DNA from: Streptomyces sp. 1222.5
Lineage (GTDB): Bacteria > Actinomycetota > Actinomycetes > Streptomycetales > Streptomycetaceae
Length of the DNA stretch: 64,000 bases
Direction: 5' to 3'
Assembly: GCF_900105245.1 (NCBI RefSeq)
Contig: NZ_FNSZ01000001.1
Location: 6,012,001-6,076,000 of the forward strand
Shown piece by piece: positions 34,512-46,422 of the stretch (position 1 is its first letter; each line of letters begins with the position of its first letter). The notes under the pieces are model-generated. The model searched no databases. It had not been told where the DNA came from and was given only the letters and a program-made list of their open reading frames with translations. The translations under genes were made by a program, and so were the position numbers.

Positions 34512-35786
34512 TCACACCTCGGCGGCGGCGGCGGCGCGCCGCTCGCGCATCCGTACGGCGTGGGCGTTCGTCCGCGCGTCGTAGGACATGAGGCCGGGCA
34601 GGCCGAGCGCCAGCAGGCCCATCACGCCCGCGCAGGCCAGTCCGCCGGACCATACCGACGTCCGCACCCCGGCCCAGGCGGCGAGCCCGCCCGCCCGCAC
34701 CTGACCCAGCTGCGGGCCGACCGAGTACGAGAGCAGTTCGATCCCGGCGAGCCGGCCGCGCAACTCGTCCGGGATCGTCTGGTTCCACATGGCCGCCCGG
34801 AAGACCCCGCTCACCATGTCGAAGCCGCCGCCGACGGTGAGGAGGAGCAGGACGAGCCAGACGTTGCCGCAGATCCCGGCCGCGGCGACCGCCAGCCCCC
34901 AGCCGGCCGCCGAGAGCACCACCATGAGCCCGTGCCGGTGCACCCGTGAGGTCCAGCCGCTGGTCAGGCTGACCACCAGGGCCCCGGCCGGCAGGGCGGC
35001 GTACATCAGCCCGAGCGACCACTCGGCGTGCAGCTCGTCGGCGAGGAACGGCAGCACGGCGAGCGGCATGGCCAGGAACATCGCCGCCAGGTCGACGACG
35101 TAGGTGCCGAGGAGTTCCTTGCGGCTCCACGCGTACCGGGCGCCCTCCGCGACGGCCCGCAGATTCGGCTTCGCCGCCTCGTGGGAGGCGGGGGAGGGGG
35201 CGATCCGCAGGATGAACGCCAGCGACACGGCGAACGTCAGGAGATCGGCCGCGTACGCCCAGCCCAGGCCCGCGTAGGCGACGACCACACCCGCGAGCGC
35301 CGGTCCGGCGACCCCGCCGACGGTCCAGCGCAGCGAGTTCAGCGAGGCGGCGGCCGGCATGTCGTCGTGGGCGACGATCCGGGGCCACAGCGAGTCCAGG
35401 GCGGGGCGCTGGACGGAGACCAGCGCGGAGGAGAGCGCGGCGACCGCGTACAGCGGCCACACCGCGGGCCCCGGGAGCAGGGCGTTGACCAGCAGGACCG
35501 CGCTGAGCAGGCCCTGGCCCAGCTCCGTCCACACGATGAGCCCGCGCTTGTCGAGGGCGTCGGCGAGCGCACCGCCGTAGAGCCCGCACACGACGAGCGG
35601 CAGCAGTTCCACGGCGCCGACCGCACCCACGGCCGCCGCGGACCCCGTCAGCTCCTTCAGCTGGACGGGGAGCGCGACGAAGGTCAGGAAACTGCCGAAA
35701 TTGCTGATCAGTCCTGACTTCCAGAGCCGCCGGAAGTCCGCGGAGGCCTTCCAGGGGGACAGATCGGGGAGGAGAGCTCGGGTCAC
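34512..35786 (-). CDS. MFS transporter, enterobactin-exporter (EntS)-like
   Basis: A 424-residue, 12-helix transporter of the MFS_3 (EntS/YbdA) family. N-terminal LSPWKASADFRRLWKSGLISNFGSFLTFVALPVQLKELTGS and GGALADALDKRGLI (motif A-like) are typical. Such proteins export siderophores, macrolides or other small molecules. The neighbouring iron genes make siderophore export possible, but there is no direct evidence. No regulator sits beside it. Confidence 0.85.
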   Translation of the reverse strand: MTRALLPDLSPWKASADFRRLWKSGLISNFGSFLTFVALPVQLKELTGSAAAVGAVGAVELLPLVVCGLYGGALADALDKRGLIVWTELGQGLLSAVLLVNALLPGPAVWPLYAVAALSSALVSVQRPALDSLWPRIVAHDDMPAAASLNSLRWTVGGVAGPALAGVVVAYAGLGWAYAADLLTFAVSLAFILRIAPSPASHEAAKPNLRAVAEGARYAWSRKELLGTYVVDLAAMFLAMPLAVLPFLADELHAEWSLGLMYAALPAGALVVSLTSGWTSRVHRHGLMVVLSAAGWGLAVAAAGICGNVWLVLLLLTVGGGFDMVSGVFRAAMWNQTIPDELRGRLAGIELLSYSVGPQLGQVRAGGLAAWAGVRTSVWSGGLACAGVMGLLALGLPGLMSYDARTNAHAVRMRERRAAAAAEV

Positions 35787-35852
35787 CGGTGCATGCTCGG
35801 ACGGCCGGGACCGCCGGGCAACCGCTTTTTCCCCGCACGGGGCCCGGATCCG

Positions 35853-36449
35853 TCACCAGGGGGCGGGGGGCGGGGCCGTCAGGATCTCCGCCAGCCGCGA
35901 CAGCCGGTCGCGCAGGCCCCGGCCGGGCCGCGGGGAGCCCGCGTTCTCGCCCGCCGCCGCGCTGACCAGGTGCTGCACAGTGTCCAGGTCCAGTTCCGCG
36001 CCCTCCGGCACGGCCAGCGTGTCGTGCGCCATCGCCGCGAGCTCGCCGCCGCCCGCGCCCAGCGCCAGCACCGTCACCCCGGCCCGCCGGGCGTCGTGCA
36101 CCCGCTCCAGCAGCGCGGCCGGCTCCTCGGGTGCCACGACCAGCAGGGTCTCCCCGCGCCGCGCCGCCGCGATCCGGCCCGGCCCGACCGCCAGGTGCGC
36201 GGGGTCCGACGGGCGTGCGTGATGGCGGACGAGGGTGGGCGCCAGCTCGGGCGTACCCGACCAGGCCGCCTCGTCCACCAGGTGCGCCGCCAGGTGCCAG
36301 GGCTCGTGGTCGGGCGTGCCCACCAGCAGCAGCCCACCGCCGTGCGCGACCACCGATCCGCGCAGCACCCCCGCGAACCGCCGGGTGGCGCCGAGCCACT
36401 CGGTTCCGGCCAGCACTTCCCGCAGCAACGCGACCCGTACGGCGTCCAT
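35853..36449 (-). CDS. Conserved hypothetical protein, SIS-like
   Basis: A 198-residue cytosolic protein. It has alternating hydrophobic strands and glycine turns: GETLLVVAPEEPAALLERVHDARRAGVTVLALGAGGGELAAMAHDTLAVPEG (about 96-148) resembles a sugar-isomerase (SIS) Rossmann half, without the usual Ser-rich phosphate loop. No specific function. Same strand as the MFS gene, 66 bp upstream of it. Confidence 0.65.
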   Translation of the reverse strand: MDAVRVALLREVLAGTEWLGATRRFAGVLRGSVVAHGGGLLLVGTPDHEPWHLAAHLVDEAAWSGTPELAPTLVRHHARPSDPAHLAVGPGRIAAARRGETLLVVAPEEPAALLERVHDARRAGVTVLALGAGGGELAAMAHDTLAVPEGAELDLDTVQHLVSAAAGENAGSPRPGRGLRDRLSRLAEILTAPPPAPW

Positions 36450-36558
36450 GTGACCGCATACTGCCGCAACCGGCCGTTTGTGACGTGGAGTTCACCCCGA
36501 ATTCGCCCGAACCGGGGATGGGGGACGAACCGTTGCCGTACGTGTGAGGAGCCGCCCG

Positions 36559-37632
36559 ATGACCGACGTGACCGTCCCCTTCCGCGCGGGCCGCGAGGGA
36601 TACGCGAGCTTCCGCATCCCCGCGGTCGTCGCCACCGGCGCCGGGACCCTCCTCGCCTTCTGCGAGGGCCGCGTGGACTCCGCCGCCGACCACGGGCACA
36701 TCGACATCGTGCTGAAGCGCTCCACCGACGGCGGACGCACCTGGGGCCCGCTGCGGGTCGCCGCGAGCAACGGCCGGAACCTCGCCGGCAACCCCGCTCC
36801 CGTCGTCCTGGACACCGGCCGCGTCCTGCTCGTGCACGTCCGGGCCGCGGCCGGCGCCACCGAGGCCGCCATCCTGCGCGGACAGGTGAAGGACGCCGAC
36901 GGACGCCGGGTGTGGGTGCAGCACAGCGACGACGACGGCGTCACCTGGTCCGCGCCCAAGGAGATCACCGCCCGCGTGAAGAAGCCCGGCTGGCGCTGGT
37001 ACGCCACCACCCCCGGGCACGCGCTCCAACTGCGCTCCGGCCGCGTCCTCGTCCCGGCCAACCACACCCTGCCGCCCACCGGCACCGACACCGGCGCGGA
37101 GGCGAAGTACAACAGCGGCCACTGCCTGCTCAGCGACGACCGCGGCGCGAGCTGGTACCTCGGCTACCTGGACGAGAACACCGACGGATACGTCAACGTC
37201 AACGAGACCACCGCCGCCGAACTCCCCGACGGGCGTGTCTACTTCAACACCCGCAACGACTCTCCCGCGCCCGGCAACCGGGCCGACGCCCACTCCCGGG
37301 ACGGCGGCAGGACCCTCGTCAAGCCCTTCCGTCCGCAGGCCGGCCTCGCCGCCCCGGTCTGCGAGGCGTCCGTCCTCCAGCTCCGCGACCCCGACCTGCT
37401 GCTGTTCTCCGGCCCGGCCGACCCCGCCGCCCGCGCCCTGATGACCCTGCGTGCCTCCACCGACGGCGGCACCACCTGGCGCCCGGCGCTCACCGTCGAC
37501 GGGCTGCCCGCCGCCTACTCCGACCTGGTCCGCGTCGACCGGGACACGGTCGGGCTCCTGTACGAGACGGGAGACTTCGGCGCGTACGAGACGATCACCT
37601 TCCGCCGGCTCCCCGTGCACCGGCTGACCTGA
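36559..37632 (+). CDS. Sialidase (exo-alpha-sialidase/neuraminidase), no signal peptide
   Basis: A 357-residue six-bladed propeller glycosidase predicted to release sialic acid. FRIPA (residues 18-22) is the catalytic Arg motif. Four Asp-box repeats (SxDxGxTW) are visible: STDGGRTW, SDDDGVTW, SDDRGASW and STDGGTTW. Other pocket residues such as GNPAPV and RNDSP are in place. It begins directly with the catalytic domain and has no signal sequence, lectin domain or anchor. ATG 36,559 is preceded by GAGGAG; GTG at 36,544 would add five residues. Confidence 0.88.
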   Translation: MTDVTVPFRAGREGYASFRIPAVVATGAGTLLAFCEGRVDSAADHGHIDIVLKRSTDGGRTWGPLRVAASNGRNLAGNPAPVVLDTGRVLLVHVRAAAGATEAAILRGQVKDADGRRVWVQHSDDDGVTWSAPKEITARVKKPGWRWYATTPGHALQLRSGRVLVPANHTLPPTGTDTGAEAKYNSGHCLLSDDRGASWYLGYLDENTDGYVNVNETTAAELPDGRVYFNTRNDSPAPGNRADAHSRDGGRTLVKPFRPQAGLAAPVCEASVLQLRDPDLLLFSGPADPAARALMTLRASTDGGTTWRPALTVDGLPAAYSDLVRVDRDTVGLLYETGDFGAYETITFRRLPVHRLT

Positions 37633-37670
37633 CCCGGTACGGGCCCGGACGCGGACGTAGAGTCGGGCCC

Positions 37671-38375
37671 ATGACCTCTAGCGACAGCGCACAGAAGGCC
37701 CCCGCCAAGGACCCCTGGGACCTGCCCGACGTCTCCGGGTACGTCGTCGGCGTGCTGGGCGGCACCGGACCGCAGGGCAAGGGCCTCGCGTTCCGGCTCG
37801 CCCGGGCCGGCCAGAAGGTGATCATCGGCTCCCGGGCCGCCGAGCGCGCCCGGGCCGCCGCCGACGAGCTCGGCCACGGCGTCGAGGGCGCCGACAACGC
37901 CGAGACCGCGCGCCGCAGCGACATCGTGATCGTCGCCGTGCCGTGGGACGGCCACGGCGACACCCTGAAGTCGCTGCGCGAGGAGCTGGCCGGCAAGCTC
38001 GTCGTGGACTGCGTCAACCCGCTCGGCTTCGACAAGAAGGGCGCCTACGCGCTCAAGCCGGAGGAGGGCAGCGCCGCCGAGCAGGCCGCGGCCCTGCTGC
38101 CGGACTCGCGGGTCACCGCCGCCTTCCACCACCTGTCGGCCGTCCTGCTCCAGGACCCGGAGATCGAGCGGATCGACACCGACGTGATGGTGCTCGGCGA
38201 GGAGCGCGCCGACGTGGAGACCGTGCAGGCGCTCGCCGGGCGCGTCCCCGGCATGCGCGGCGTCTTCGCGGGCCGGCTGCGCAACGCCCACCAGGTCGAG
38301 TCGCTGGTGGCGAACCTGATCTCCGTCAACCGCCGGTACAAGGCGCACGCCGGGCTCCGCGTGACCGACGTGTGA
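37671..38375 (+). CDS. npdG: NADPH-dependent F420 reductase
   Basis: A 234-residue oxidoreductase that passes hydride between NADPH and coenzyme F420. The N-terminal Rossmann motif is GVLGGTGPQGKGLA (about 27-40), followed by the NADP 2'-phosphate site IIGSRAAERA. The conserved F420-binding end AFHHLSAVLL, NAHQVESLVANLISVNRRYKAHAG matches archaeal Fno and actinobacterial NpdG. An N-terminal extension of about 22 residues precedes the fold. Confidence 0.88.
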   Translation: MTSSDSAQKAPAKDPWDLPDVSGYVVGVLGGTGPQGKGLAFRLARAGQKVIIGSRAAERARAAADELGHGVEGADNAETARRSDIVIVAVPWDGHGDTLKSLREELAGKLVVDCVNPLGFDKKGAYALKPEEGSAAEQAAALLPDSRVTAAFHHLSAVLLQDPEIERIDTDVMVLGEERADVETVQALAGRVPGMRGVFAGRLRNAHQVESLVANLISVNRRYKAHAGLRVTDV

Positions 38376-38452
38376 GCCACGGGCGGGGCATCGGGGGGGG
38401 CATGGGGGACACTGGTCGTCGAAGCAGTGTCCCCCGCAAGGAGCCGAGCCCC

Positions 38453-38641
38453 ATGCCCCGCATCGCCCTCTACACCCTCGCCGTCTGCGTCCTGGCCGTG
38501 GCCGCGGCGGTCGTCTCGTTCGTCCAGGGCAGCTGGCTGGGGATCGTCTGGGTGCTGCTGGCGGGCCTGTCGTCCAACATGACCTGGTACTACGTGAAGC
38601 GCGGCCGGGCCGGCGGGCAGGGCGGCTCGGTCACCGGCTGA
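38453..38641 (+). CDS. Small two-helix membrane protein, 62 aa
   Basis: A 62-residue protein with two hydrophobic helices (about 4-22 and 28-46) joined by VQGSWLG, and a basic cytoplasmic end (YYVKRGRAGGQ). The ribosome site is AAGGAG. No function known. Its 3' end overlaps by 11 bp the end of the convergent protease gene. Confidence 0.7.
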   Translation: MPRIALYTLAVCVLAVAAAVVSFVQGSWLGIVWVLLAGLSSNMTWYYVKRGRAGGQGGSVTG

Positions 38642-39431
38642 GCGTGCAGATCTCCGGGGTGCCCTGCCAGAAGCGGTAGAGCTCCTGCCCGCAGTACTGG
38701 TCGAGCACGTCGATGCCCAGCCCGCGCAGGATCGTGTCGATCACGTCGAAGAACGCGCTGTTGACCGACGGCACCCACAGCAGCGCGAACACGAACAGCA
38801 GGCCGAACGGCGCGAACGGCTCCACCTGCCGCTTCACCCGGTACGACAGCCACGGCTCGATGACCCCGTAGCCGTCCAGACCCGGGACCGGCAGGAAGTT
38901 CAGGATCGCCGCCGTCACCTGGAGCAGCGCGAGGAACGCCAGCGCGTACCGGAATTCCCGGGGGACGCCGTCCAGCGCGTGCAGCCAGAAGGGCGCCGTG
39001 CACACCACCGCGAACAGGACGTTCGTCAGTGGGCCCGCCGCCGAGATCAGGCTGTGCCGCCAGCGGCCCCGGATGCGGCCGCGCTCGATGAACACCGCAC
39101 CGCCCGGCAGACCGATACCGCCCATGATCACGAACAGCACCGGCAGCACGATGCTCAGCAGCGCGTGCGTGTACTTCAGCGGGTTCAGCGTGAGGTAGCC
39201 CTTCGCGCCGACCGTGATGTCCCCGCTGTGCAGGGCGGTGCGCGCGTGCGCGTACTCGTGCAGGCACAGGGAGACGATCCAGGCCGCGGTCACGAACAGG
39301 AACACCGCGATGCCCGGCTGTGCGGCGAACCCCGTCCACGTGGCCCAGCCGGTCACCGCCGTCACGGCCAGGATCCCCACGAACACGGGACTGACCCGTC
39401 GCTCGCCGTGGCGGGTGGTGGCGGTGGTCAT
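38631..39431 (-). CDS. Site-2 protease-like (M50) membrane metalloprotease
   Basis: A 266-residue multi-spanning protease. The zinc motif HExxH is HEYAH (about 69-73), with the second motif NFLPVPGLDG (about 185-194; the conserved LDG) holding the third zinc ligand Asp. No PDZ domain, so it belongs to the short FtsH-independent group III S2P type (SpoIVFB/Rv-like). Such enzymes cut membrane-bound anti-sigma or regulatory proteins; the target is unknown. ATG 39,431 is chosen over a longer frame without family features. Confidence 0.85.
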   Translation of the reverse strand: MTTATTRHGERRVSPVFVGILAVTAVTGWATWTGFAAQPGIAVFLFVTAAWIVSLCLHEYAHARTALHSGDITVGAKGYLTLNPLKYTHALLSIVLPVLFVIMGGIGLPGGAVFIERGRIRGRWRHSLISAAGPLTNVLFAVVCTAPFWLHALDGVPREFRYALAFLALLQVTAAILNFLPVPGLDGYGVIEPWLSYRVKRQVEPFAPFGLLFVFALLWVPSVNSAFFDVIDTILRGLGIDVLDQYCGQELYRFWQGTPEICTLSR

Positions 39432-39538
39432 GGGAGCTCCTGTCCGGGCGGGGACGATCGGGGACTGCGACCGTACCGGCCGCGGACACGTGGGGAAAAC
39501 GTCTCGCGGTGGCCGCCAGGTTCCTGGAAGGTGAAGGG

Positions 39539-40051
39539 ATGCCACGGATGAGGGTGTTCTACGAGGACTGGCAGATGGGATGCTGCGGCACACCGTTCGC
39601 GGTGGGCGACGAGGTCGCGTGGCGGCTGGTGCCCTACCGCAGGAAGGACCGCCGCAGGAACGCCGGGCACGGCGCCGAGGCGTGGGTGGAGAACCACGGC
39701 GGACCCGACCGGGCGACCACCGGCCGCGTGCACGCCATCGAACTGGTGCACCAGGAGTACCTGGCCCGGCACGATCCGCTCGCCGTCGCCCGTCCCGAGC
39801 CGGAACCCGGCACGGTGGTCCTGCGGCCTGCCGGACGGGCTCTCGAGGAGGTCCCGGACGGCCGGACGCTGGAGCCCGTCGACGCCTGCCCGAAGTGGTT
39901 CGAGGAGGACGAGGAGCCGCCGCCGCGCCAAGTGCCGTACCGGGTCCGCCGTACCGTGGGTGCCCTCGTCACCCTCGACGCCACGGGATCCGTGGACCTC
40001 CCCCGGCCGACCCTCGACGCCACGCCGGACGAACCCGGTGACCGCCCCTGA
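39539..40051 (+). CDS. DUF6578-like hypothetical protein
   Basis: A 170-residue cytosolic protein. Its N-terminus (MRVFYEDWQMGCCGTPFAVGDEVAWRL, about 4-30) matches a streptomycete family of unknown function, DUF6578, as I recall it. The C-terminal part is acidic and proline-rich. The start at 39,539 is preceded by GAAGGTGAAGGG. Divergent from the protease gene and 14 bp upstream of the AfsR-like gene, so probably co-transcribed with it. Confidence 0.65.
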   Translation: MPRMRVFYEDWQMGCCGTPFAVGDEVAWRLVPYRRKDRRRNAGHGAEAWVENHGGPDRATTGRVHAIELVHQEYLARHDPLAVARPEPEPGTVVLRPAGRALEEVPDGRTLEPVDACPKWFEEDEEPPPRQVPYRVRRTVGALVTLDATGSVDLPRPTLDATPDEPGDRP

Positions 40052-40065
40052 CCGCTCCGGAGACA

Positions 40066-43329
<3,264 letters not shown>

Positions 43330-43342
43330 CCGTCCCGGCCGG

Positions 43343-44173
43343 TCAGGCCTTGGTGCGGAACTTGTGGATCGCGACCGGAGCCATGACCGCGGTGAGTCCC
43401 ACCGACCAGATGAGGGTGACCCAGAGGTCGTGGGCGACCGGGCCGCCCTCCATCAGTCCCCGCGCGGTGTCGGCCAGGGCGGACAGCGGGTTGTAGTCGG
43501 TGAACGACTGGAGCCAGCCCGGCATCGACGTGGTCGGCGCGAAGATCGACGAGCCGAACTGGAGCGGCATCAGCACGAGGAAGCCCATGGCCTGCACCGA
43601 CTGTGCGCTCTTCATCATCACGCCGAGGGTCAGGAACACCCACATCAGCGCCGAGCCGAACACCGCGGACAGGCCGATCGAGGCCAGCAGACCGGCCCAG
43701 TGCCTGATGTCGTAGCCCACGAGGACGGCGACCAGCATCAGCACGCAGGTCGCGAACAGCATCCGCATCATCTCCACCGCGATCTTCGCGAAGAGGACGG
43801 AGCCGCGCCCGATGGGCAGCGAGCGGAAGCGGTCCATGACACCGGAGTTGAAGTCCTGGTTGAAGCCGGTGCCCACGCCCTGGGCCATGTTCATGCCCAT
43901 CATGGCCATGAGGCCGGGGATGACGTACTGGACGTACTGCTCCTGGCCGCCGCCCAGCGACTGCCCGATGGAGCCGCCGAAGACGTACACGAACAGCAGG
44001 GTGAAGACGACCGGGAACAGGATGGCGTCGAACATCGACTCCGGGTCCTGCCGGATCCACAGCAGGTTGCGGCGGATCAGCGCGCCGGTGTGCCGCAGAT
44101 GGGCCCGCAGCGGGATCGGCGTGTCGGCCTTCGCGGTGGCCGCGGCGGCCGGGGACAGGGTGGCGGTGCTCAT
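43343..44173 (-). CDS. ABC-2 type transporter permease (DrrB-like)
   Basis: A 276-residue permease with six helices, ABC2_membrane family. The start (LRHTGALIRRNLLWIRQDPESMFDAILFPVVFTLLFVYVFGG) is typical of daunorubicin-resistance DrrB proteins. It pairs with the ATPase gene upstream by a 4-bp ATGA overlap. Predicted drug or lipid exporter; substrate unknown. Confidence 0.88.
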   Translation of the reverse strand: MSTATLSPAAAATAKADTPIPLRAHLRHTGALIRRNLLWIRQDPESMFDAILFPVVFTLLFVYVFGGSIGQSLGGGQEQYVQYVIPGLMAMMGMNMAQGVGTGFNQDFNSGVMDRFRSLPIGRGSVLFAKIAVEMMRMLFATCVLMLVAVLVGYDIRHWAGLLASIGLSAVFGSALMWVFLTLGVMMKSAQSVQAMGFLVLMPLQFGSSIFAPTTSMPGWLQSFTDYNPLSALADTARGLMEGGPVAHDLWVTLIWSVGLTAVMAPVAIHKFRTKA

Positions 44174-45195
44174 ACGGCGACCTCCTGGCGGTCTTCGGCG
44201 GGCGCGGCGTCCTGCGGGGCACTGGCACGGTGGCCGGTGAGGGACAGGAACACCTCGTCCAGGCTGGGCAGCTCGGTGGTGATGGAGGAGAGCGTGATGC
44301 CGCGCGCGGTGACCGCGCCGACCACGGCGGTCAGCTGCTCGTCGCTGAGGATCGGCACCAGCAGCGTCCCGGTCTCGTTGTCCACGGTGGTGGTCGCGAG
44401 GCCGGTGATGCCCAGCTCGTCCAGCATCCCGGCGAGCGGCCGCAGCTGGAGCGGGTCCACCGGGCGCACCCTGAGGGTGCGGCCGCCGACGCGGGCCTTC
44501 AGCTCCTCGATGCCACCCTTGGCGATGACCTTGCCGCGGTCCACGACGGTGAGTTCGGAGGCGAGCTGCTCGGCCTCCTCCATGTACTGGGTGGTGAGCA
44601 GCACGGTGACGCCGTCGCCGACCATCGCCTTCACCTCGTCCCACACCTCGTTGCGGGTGCGGGGGTCGAGGCCGGTGGTCGGCTCGTCCAGGTACAGCAC
44701 GGCGGGCCGGCCGATCATGGAGGCGGCGAGGTCCAGCCGCCGCCGCATACCGCCGGAGTACGTGCTCGCCGGGCGCCTGGCGGCCTCGGTGAGGGAGAAC
44801 CGCTCCAGCAGTTCGTCGGCGCGGAGCCGGGCGTCCTTGCGGGACAGGTCCAGCAGCCGGCCGATCAGGTAGAGGTTCTCCCAGCCGGGCAGCTTCTCGT
44901 CCACGGAGGCGTACTGGCCGGTCAGGCCTATCACCCGGCGCAGCTGCCGGGGCTGCCGTACGACGTCGTAGCCGGCCACGACGGCCTCTCCGGCGTCGGG
45001 GGTGATCAGGGTGGACAGAATGCGCACGAGGGTGGTCTTGCCGGCGCCGTTCGGCCCGAGCACACCCATCACGGTGCCCTGCCGGACGTCCAGGTCGACT
45101 CCGTCCAGCGCCTTGGTCTCGCCGTAGTGCTTGACCAGCCCCCGTACGGTCACGGCGGGGCGCTCGCCGGCGGGGTTGTCATCGATTCGCGTCAT
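44170..45195 (-). CDS. ABC transporter ATPase (DrrA-like)
   Basis: A 341-residue ATPase. Walker A GPNGAGKTT (about 47-55), signature YSGGMRRRLDLA, Walker B VLYLDEPTTGLDP, and the C-terminal DUF4162/DrrA domain (KARVGGRTLRVRPVDPLQ onwards). Coupled to the DrrB-like permease. ATG 45,195 (MTRIDDNP) gives the usual length. Downstream of panB's terminator and on the same strand. Confidence 0.92.
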   Translation of the reverse strand: MTRIDDNPAGERPAVTVRGLVKHYGETKALDGVDLDVRQGTVMGVLGPNGAGKTTLVRILSTLITPDAGEAVVAGYDVVRQPRQLRRVIGLTGQYASVDEKLPGWENLYLIGRLLDLSRKDARLRADELLERFSLTEAARRPASTYSGGMRRRLDLAASMIGRPAVLYLDEPTTGLDPRTRNEVWDEVKAMVGDGVTVLLTTQYMEEAEQLASELTVVDRGKVIAKGGIEELKARVGGRTLRVRPVDPLQLRPLAGMLDELGITGLATTTVDNETGTLLVPILSDEQLTAVVGAVTARGITLSSITTELPSLDEVFLSLTGHRASAPQDAAPAEDRQEVAV

Positions 45196-45304
45196 GCCGA
45201 AGACGGTGCCAGGGCCCGCCGACAAACCGCCGACAGCCGGCCGACACCCCACCGACAGCCCGCCGACAGGGCTGCGGACGGGCCCGCGGACCCGCCCCGG
45301 AAAA

Positions 45305-45343
45305 GGCGGCAGCCCGTCGACGGGGGAAGATCGACGGGCTGCC
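45305..45343 (-). terminator. Terminator of panB
   Basis: A perfect 13-bp hairpin (GGCAGCCCGTCGA at 45,308-45,320 with TCGACGGGCTGCC at 45,331-45,343, 10-nt loop). On the minus strand it is followed by GCC and TTTT. It lies 21 bp past the panB stop. Confidence 0.8.
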
Positions 45344-45363
45344 GGCGGTGTTGCCGCAGTGGT

Positions 45364-46230
45364 CTAGTGGACGGAGTGCTCCTCCAGCGGGAACGTGCCG
45401 CCGACGACGTCCTCGGCGAACTCCTTGACCGCGTTCCCCATGACCTCGCGCAGGTTCGCGTACTTCTTGACGAACTTCGGCACCCGGCCGGAGGTCAGCC
45501 CCAGCATGTCGGTCCACACGAGGACCTGCGCGTCCGTCTCGGAACCGGCGCCGATGCCCACCGTCGGGATGTGCAGCACGCGCGTCACCTCGGCGGCCAG
45601 CTCCGCCGGCACCAGCTCCAGCACGACCGCGAACGCGCCCGCGTCCTGCACGGCCTTGGCGTCGCGCAGCAGCTGCTGCGCCGCCTCCTCGCCCCGGCCC
45701 TGCACGCGGTAGCCCATCGCGTTGACGGACTGCGGGGTCAGGCCGATGTGGGCCATCACCGGGATGCCGGACTCCACCAGCAGCCGGATCTGCTCGTGCG
45801 AGCGCTCGCCGCCCTCCAGCTTGACCGCCCCGACGCCGGCCTCCTTCACCAGCCGGGTCGCCGAGCGCAGCGCCTGCACCGGGCCCTCCTGGTAGGAGCC
45901 GAAGGGCAGGTCGCCGACGATCAGCGAGCGGGTCGTGCCGCGTACGACGGCCGCCGAGAGCATGGTCATCTCGTCGAGGGTGACGGGCACGGTGGTCTCG
46001 TACCCGAGGTGACAGTTGCCCGCCGAGTCACCGACGAGGATCACCGGGATCCCGGACTCGTCGAAGACGGACGCGGTCATCGCGTCGTAGGCGGTGAGCA
46101 TGGGCCACTTCTCGCCACGCTCCTTGGCGAGGGCGATGTCGCGGACGGTGATGCGGCGAGTGCCCTTCCCCCCGTACAGCGCCTTGCTGCCGTCGGAAGG
46201 CTTGTTCTGGGCAGCCGAAAGCTGCGTCAT
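45364..46230 (-). CDS. panB: 3-methyl-2-oxobutanoate hydroxymethyltransferase
   Basis: A 288-residue TIM-barrel enzyme of pantothenate (coenzyme A) synthesis that adds a hydroxymethyl group from methylene-THF to alpha-ketoisovalerate. Mg-binding and substrate motifs: ILVGDSAGNCHLGYETTVPVTLDEM (about 62-86), VKLEGGE (about 126-132), PVMAHIGLTPQ, and the E of LVLELVPAELA. The start at 46,230 has GAAGGAG 8 bp upstream; ATG at 46,251 is an alternative. Monocistronic, followed by a clear terminator. Confidence 0.93.
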   Translation of the reverse strand: MTQLSAAQNKPSDGSKALYGGKGTRRITVRDIALAKERGEKWPMLTAYDAMTASVFDESGIPVILVGDSAGNCHLGYETTVPVTLDEMTMLSAAVVRGTTRSLIVGDLPFGSYQEGPVQALRSATRLVKEAGVGAVKLEGGERSHEQIRLLVESGIPVMAHIGLTPQSVNAMGYRVQGRGEEAAQQLLRDAKAVQDAGAFAVVLELVPAELAAEVTRVLHIPTVGIGAGSETDAQVLVWTDMLGLTSGRVPKFVKKYANLREVMGNAVKEFAEDVVGGTFPLEEHSVH

Positions 46231-46378
46231 GGCAACGGCTCCTTCAGTCATCTCGAGGCGCCCTCACGGCGTCCCCGGATCCTCTCCATGGTGGCACCTC
46301 GTGCCAGTCACGACCAGAGGGGGCCCCGTGATCCCCGCCCATGGCCGGAATCGTGTAAGGCCTTGGTAAAGAAAATAA

Positions 46379-46399
46379 GATACGAGACGGTTCCGTATC
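46379..46399. promoter_or_regulatory. Palindromic operator before the MFS gene (TetR type)
   Basis: GATACG (46,379) and CGTATC (46,394) form an inverted repeat of 6-bp arms with a 9-bp centre that is itself partly symmetric. It lies 24-44 bp before the MFS start. TetR proteins bind such sites, and a TetR gene follows the MFS gene. Confidence 0.6.
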
Positions 46400-46422
46400 G
46401 AAATGGTTCTAGGCTCGGACGC

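Noticed and set aside
34180..37620. A 1,146-codon open frame covering several genes on the minus strand
   Set aside because: It crosses genes with clear families in other frames and encodes only Arg/Gly/Ala-rich sequence.
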